Shown here piece by piece: positions 13,645 through 14,195 of a DNA stretch of 14,195 nucleotides. The notes under the pieces are model-generated. The model saw nothing but the letters and a program-made list of their open reading frames with translations. It was not told the DNA's origin and searched no databases. The position numbers were made by a program, and so were the translations under genes. This stretch comes from Clostridiales bacterium (lineage in GTDB: Bacteria > Bacillota > Clostridia > Oscillospirales > Acutalibacteraceae): contig DXYG01000069.1 of assembly GCA_019415925.1 (NCBI GenBank), forward strand, positions 1 through 14,195, written 5' to 3'. The stretch's first letter is position 1; every line of letters starts with the position of its first letter.

Positions 13645-13773
13645 GTATTTTTTGCTAAATTTCGAAAAAAATATATTTTTGTTGAACACAAAACAACAAA
13701 TTGTTACATTTTAGCCGACCCAAAAAATAAAATTCAATTTTTATGAAACAAAATGCACAAATATATGTCTTTT

Positions 13774-14095
13774 TTATCTGTTTTTGTCTTGTTCCGGCTG
13801 ATCATTTGCCGTTTTAAACTCAAGAATAAGGGTTTCTATTATATCCCTCTTTCTTGGGTAAGTCCCTCAATCTCAATGCTTTCCTTTTTATCAAGACCGA
13901 GTAAATAATCCGATGTTGTACCGTAAAGCATGGAAAATGCTCGTATTGTGTCAATACTCGGCGTAATTATATTGTTTTCATAACCGCTTATGCTGGATTT
14001 TGTCAGATTGAGCCGTTTTGCCACCTGTTCCTGCAACAGTCTTTTCTTTTTTCTTAATCTTTTTACGTCATACCTAAATCATACACCACGTTCAT
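13774..14095 (-). pseudogene. XRE-family transcriptional regulator, two frameshifts
   Basis: A lambda-repressor-like HTH regulator split over three frames. The start frame reads MNVVYDLGM (ATG 14095; GTG 14089 is also possible, with AGGTGA 5 nt upstream) and hits a stop near 14068. The main frame then gives DVKRLRKKKRLLQEQVAKRL, NLTKSSISGYENNIITPSID, TIRAFSMLYGTTSDYLLGLD, ending GLTQER. A third frame continues RDIIETLILEFKTANDQPEQ, then DKNR and a stop at 13774-13776. Each junction needs one extra base to restore the frame. The joined protein has the usual XRE layout of about 105 residues. It is either a recent pseudogene or carries single-base sequence errors. The intact central part alone would start at a TTG and lack HTH helix 1. 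Confidence 0.8.
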
Positions 14096-14182
14096 CACCT
14101 GATAAAATTCTAATGGATATAAGTACATTTATATTGAATATTATTTACATTTATTCCATTATAACTTGATTAATTTTTGAGG

Positions 14183-14195
14183 CTGTCTCTTATAC
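14183..14195. other. Tn5/Nextera mosaic-end match at the window end
   Basis: The final 13 bases, CTGTCTCTTATAC, equal the first 13 bases of the 19-bp Tn5 mosaic end used in tagmentation adapters. Being flush with the end of the sequence, they are best read as untrimmed adapter on a contig terminus, not genomic DNA. Confidence 0.8.

Overview
The window looks like a contig fragment from a gut-type Clostridia (Firmicutes), most likely an Oscillospiraceae/Ruminococcus-like organism. This is inferred from moderate GC with AT-rich intergenic DNA, strong AGGAGG-type ribosome binding sites, TTGACA/TATAAT promoters with 17-nt spacers and TG-extended -10 boxes, a class D-type sortase with a surface protein, LicD and CpXC family proteins, and the interspersed hairpin repeats. 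No rRNA, tRNA, CRISPR array, integrase or transposase was seen. The species cannot be fixed from the sequence alone.

Layout, left to right. (1) 1-1600: an M20 dipeptidase gene (PepV type) flanked on both sides by mosaic palindromic repeats. (2) 1656-5206: a plus-strand operon of a polytopic membrane protein, a family 2 glycosyltransferase, a LicD-family transferase and an AlkD-like DNA glycosylase. It is preceded by a 7-bp tandem repeat and closed by a strong bidirectional terminator. The first three genes look like a cell-surface glycan module. (3) 5211-5830: a minus-strand Phd/YefM-RelE/ParE toxin-antitoxin pair whose promoter carries three 11-bp-spaced direct repeats. (4) 5862-6962: two tandem paralogous small membrane proteins, minus strand. 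(5) 7000-7340: a large hairpin-repeat mosaic. (6) 7365-8870: divergent genes for an acidic-tailed helical protein (minus) and a CpXC zinc-ribbon protein (plus), with back-to-back promoters and palindromes between them. (7) 8884-9084: another repeat mosaic. (8) 9157-11287: an unrecognised membrane protein followed closely by a TatD-family nuclease. (9) 11373-13644: a minus-strand sortase operon: secreted C-terminally anchored protein, sortase, membrane protein. (10) 13774-14095: an XRE regulator gene broken by two single-base frameshifts. (11) 14183-14195: the last 13 bases match the Tn5/Nextera mosaic end, so the end is probably adapter.

The least conventional material is the set of four intergenic mosaics built from a few short palindromic modules in a fixed order. 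The arms of one module change sequence between copies while staying self-complementary. The sortase operon is also notable because its putative substrate lacks a canonical LPXTG and instead has IKTTG, with LSKTG just upstream.
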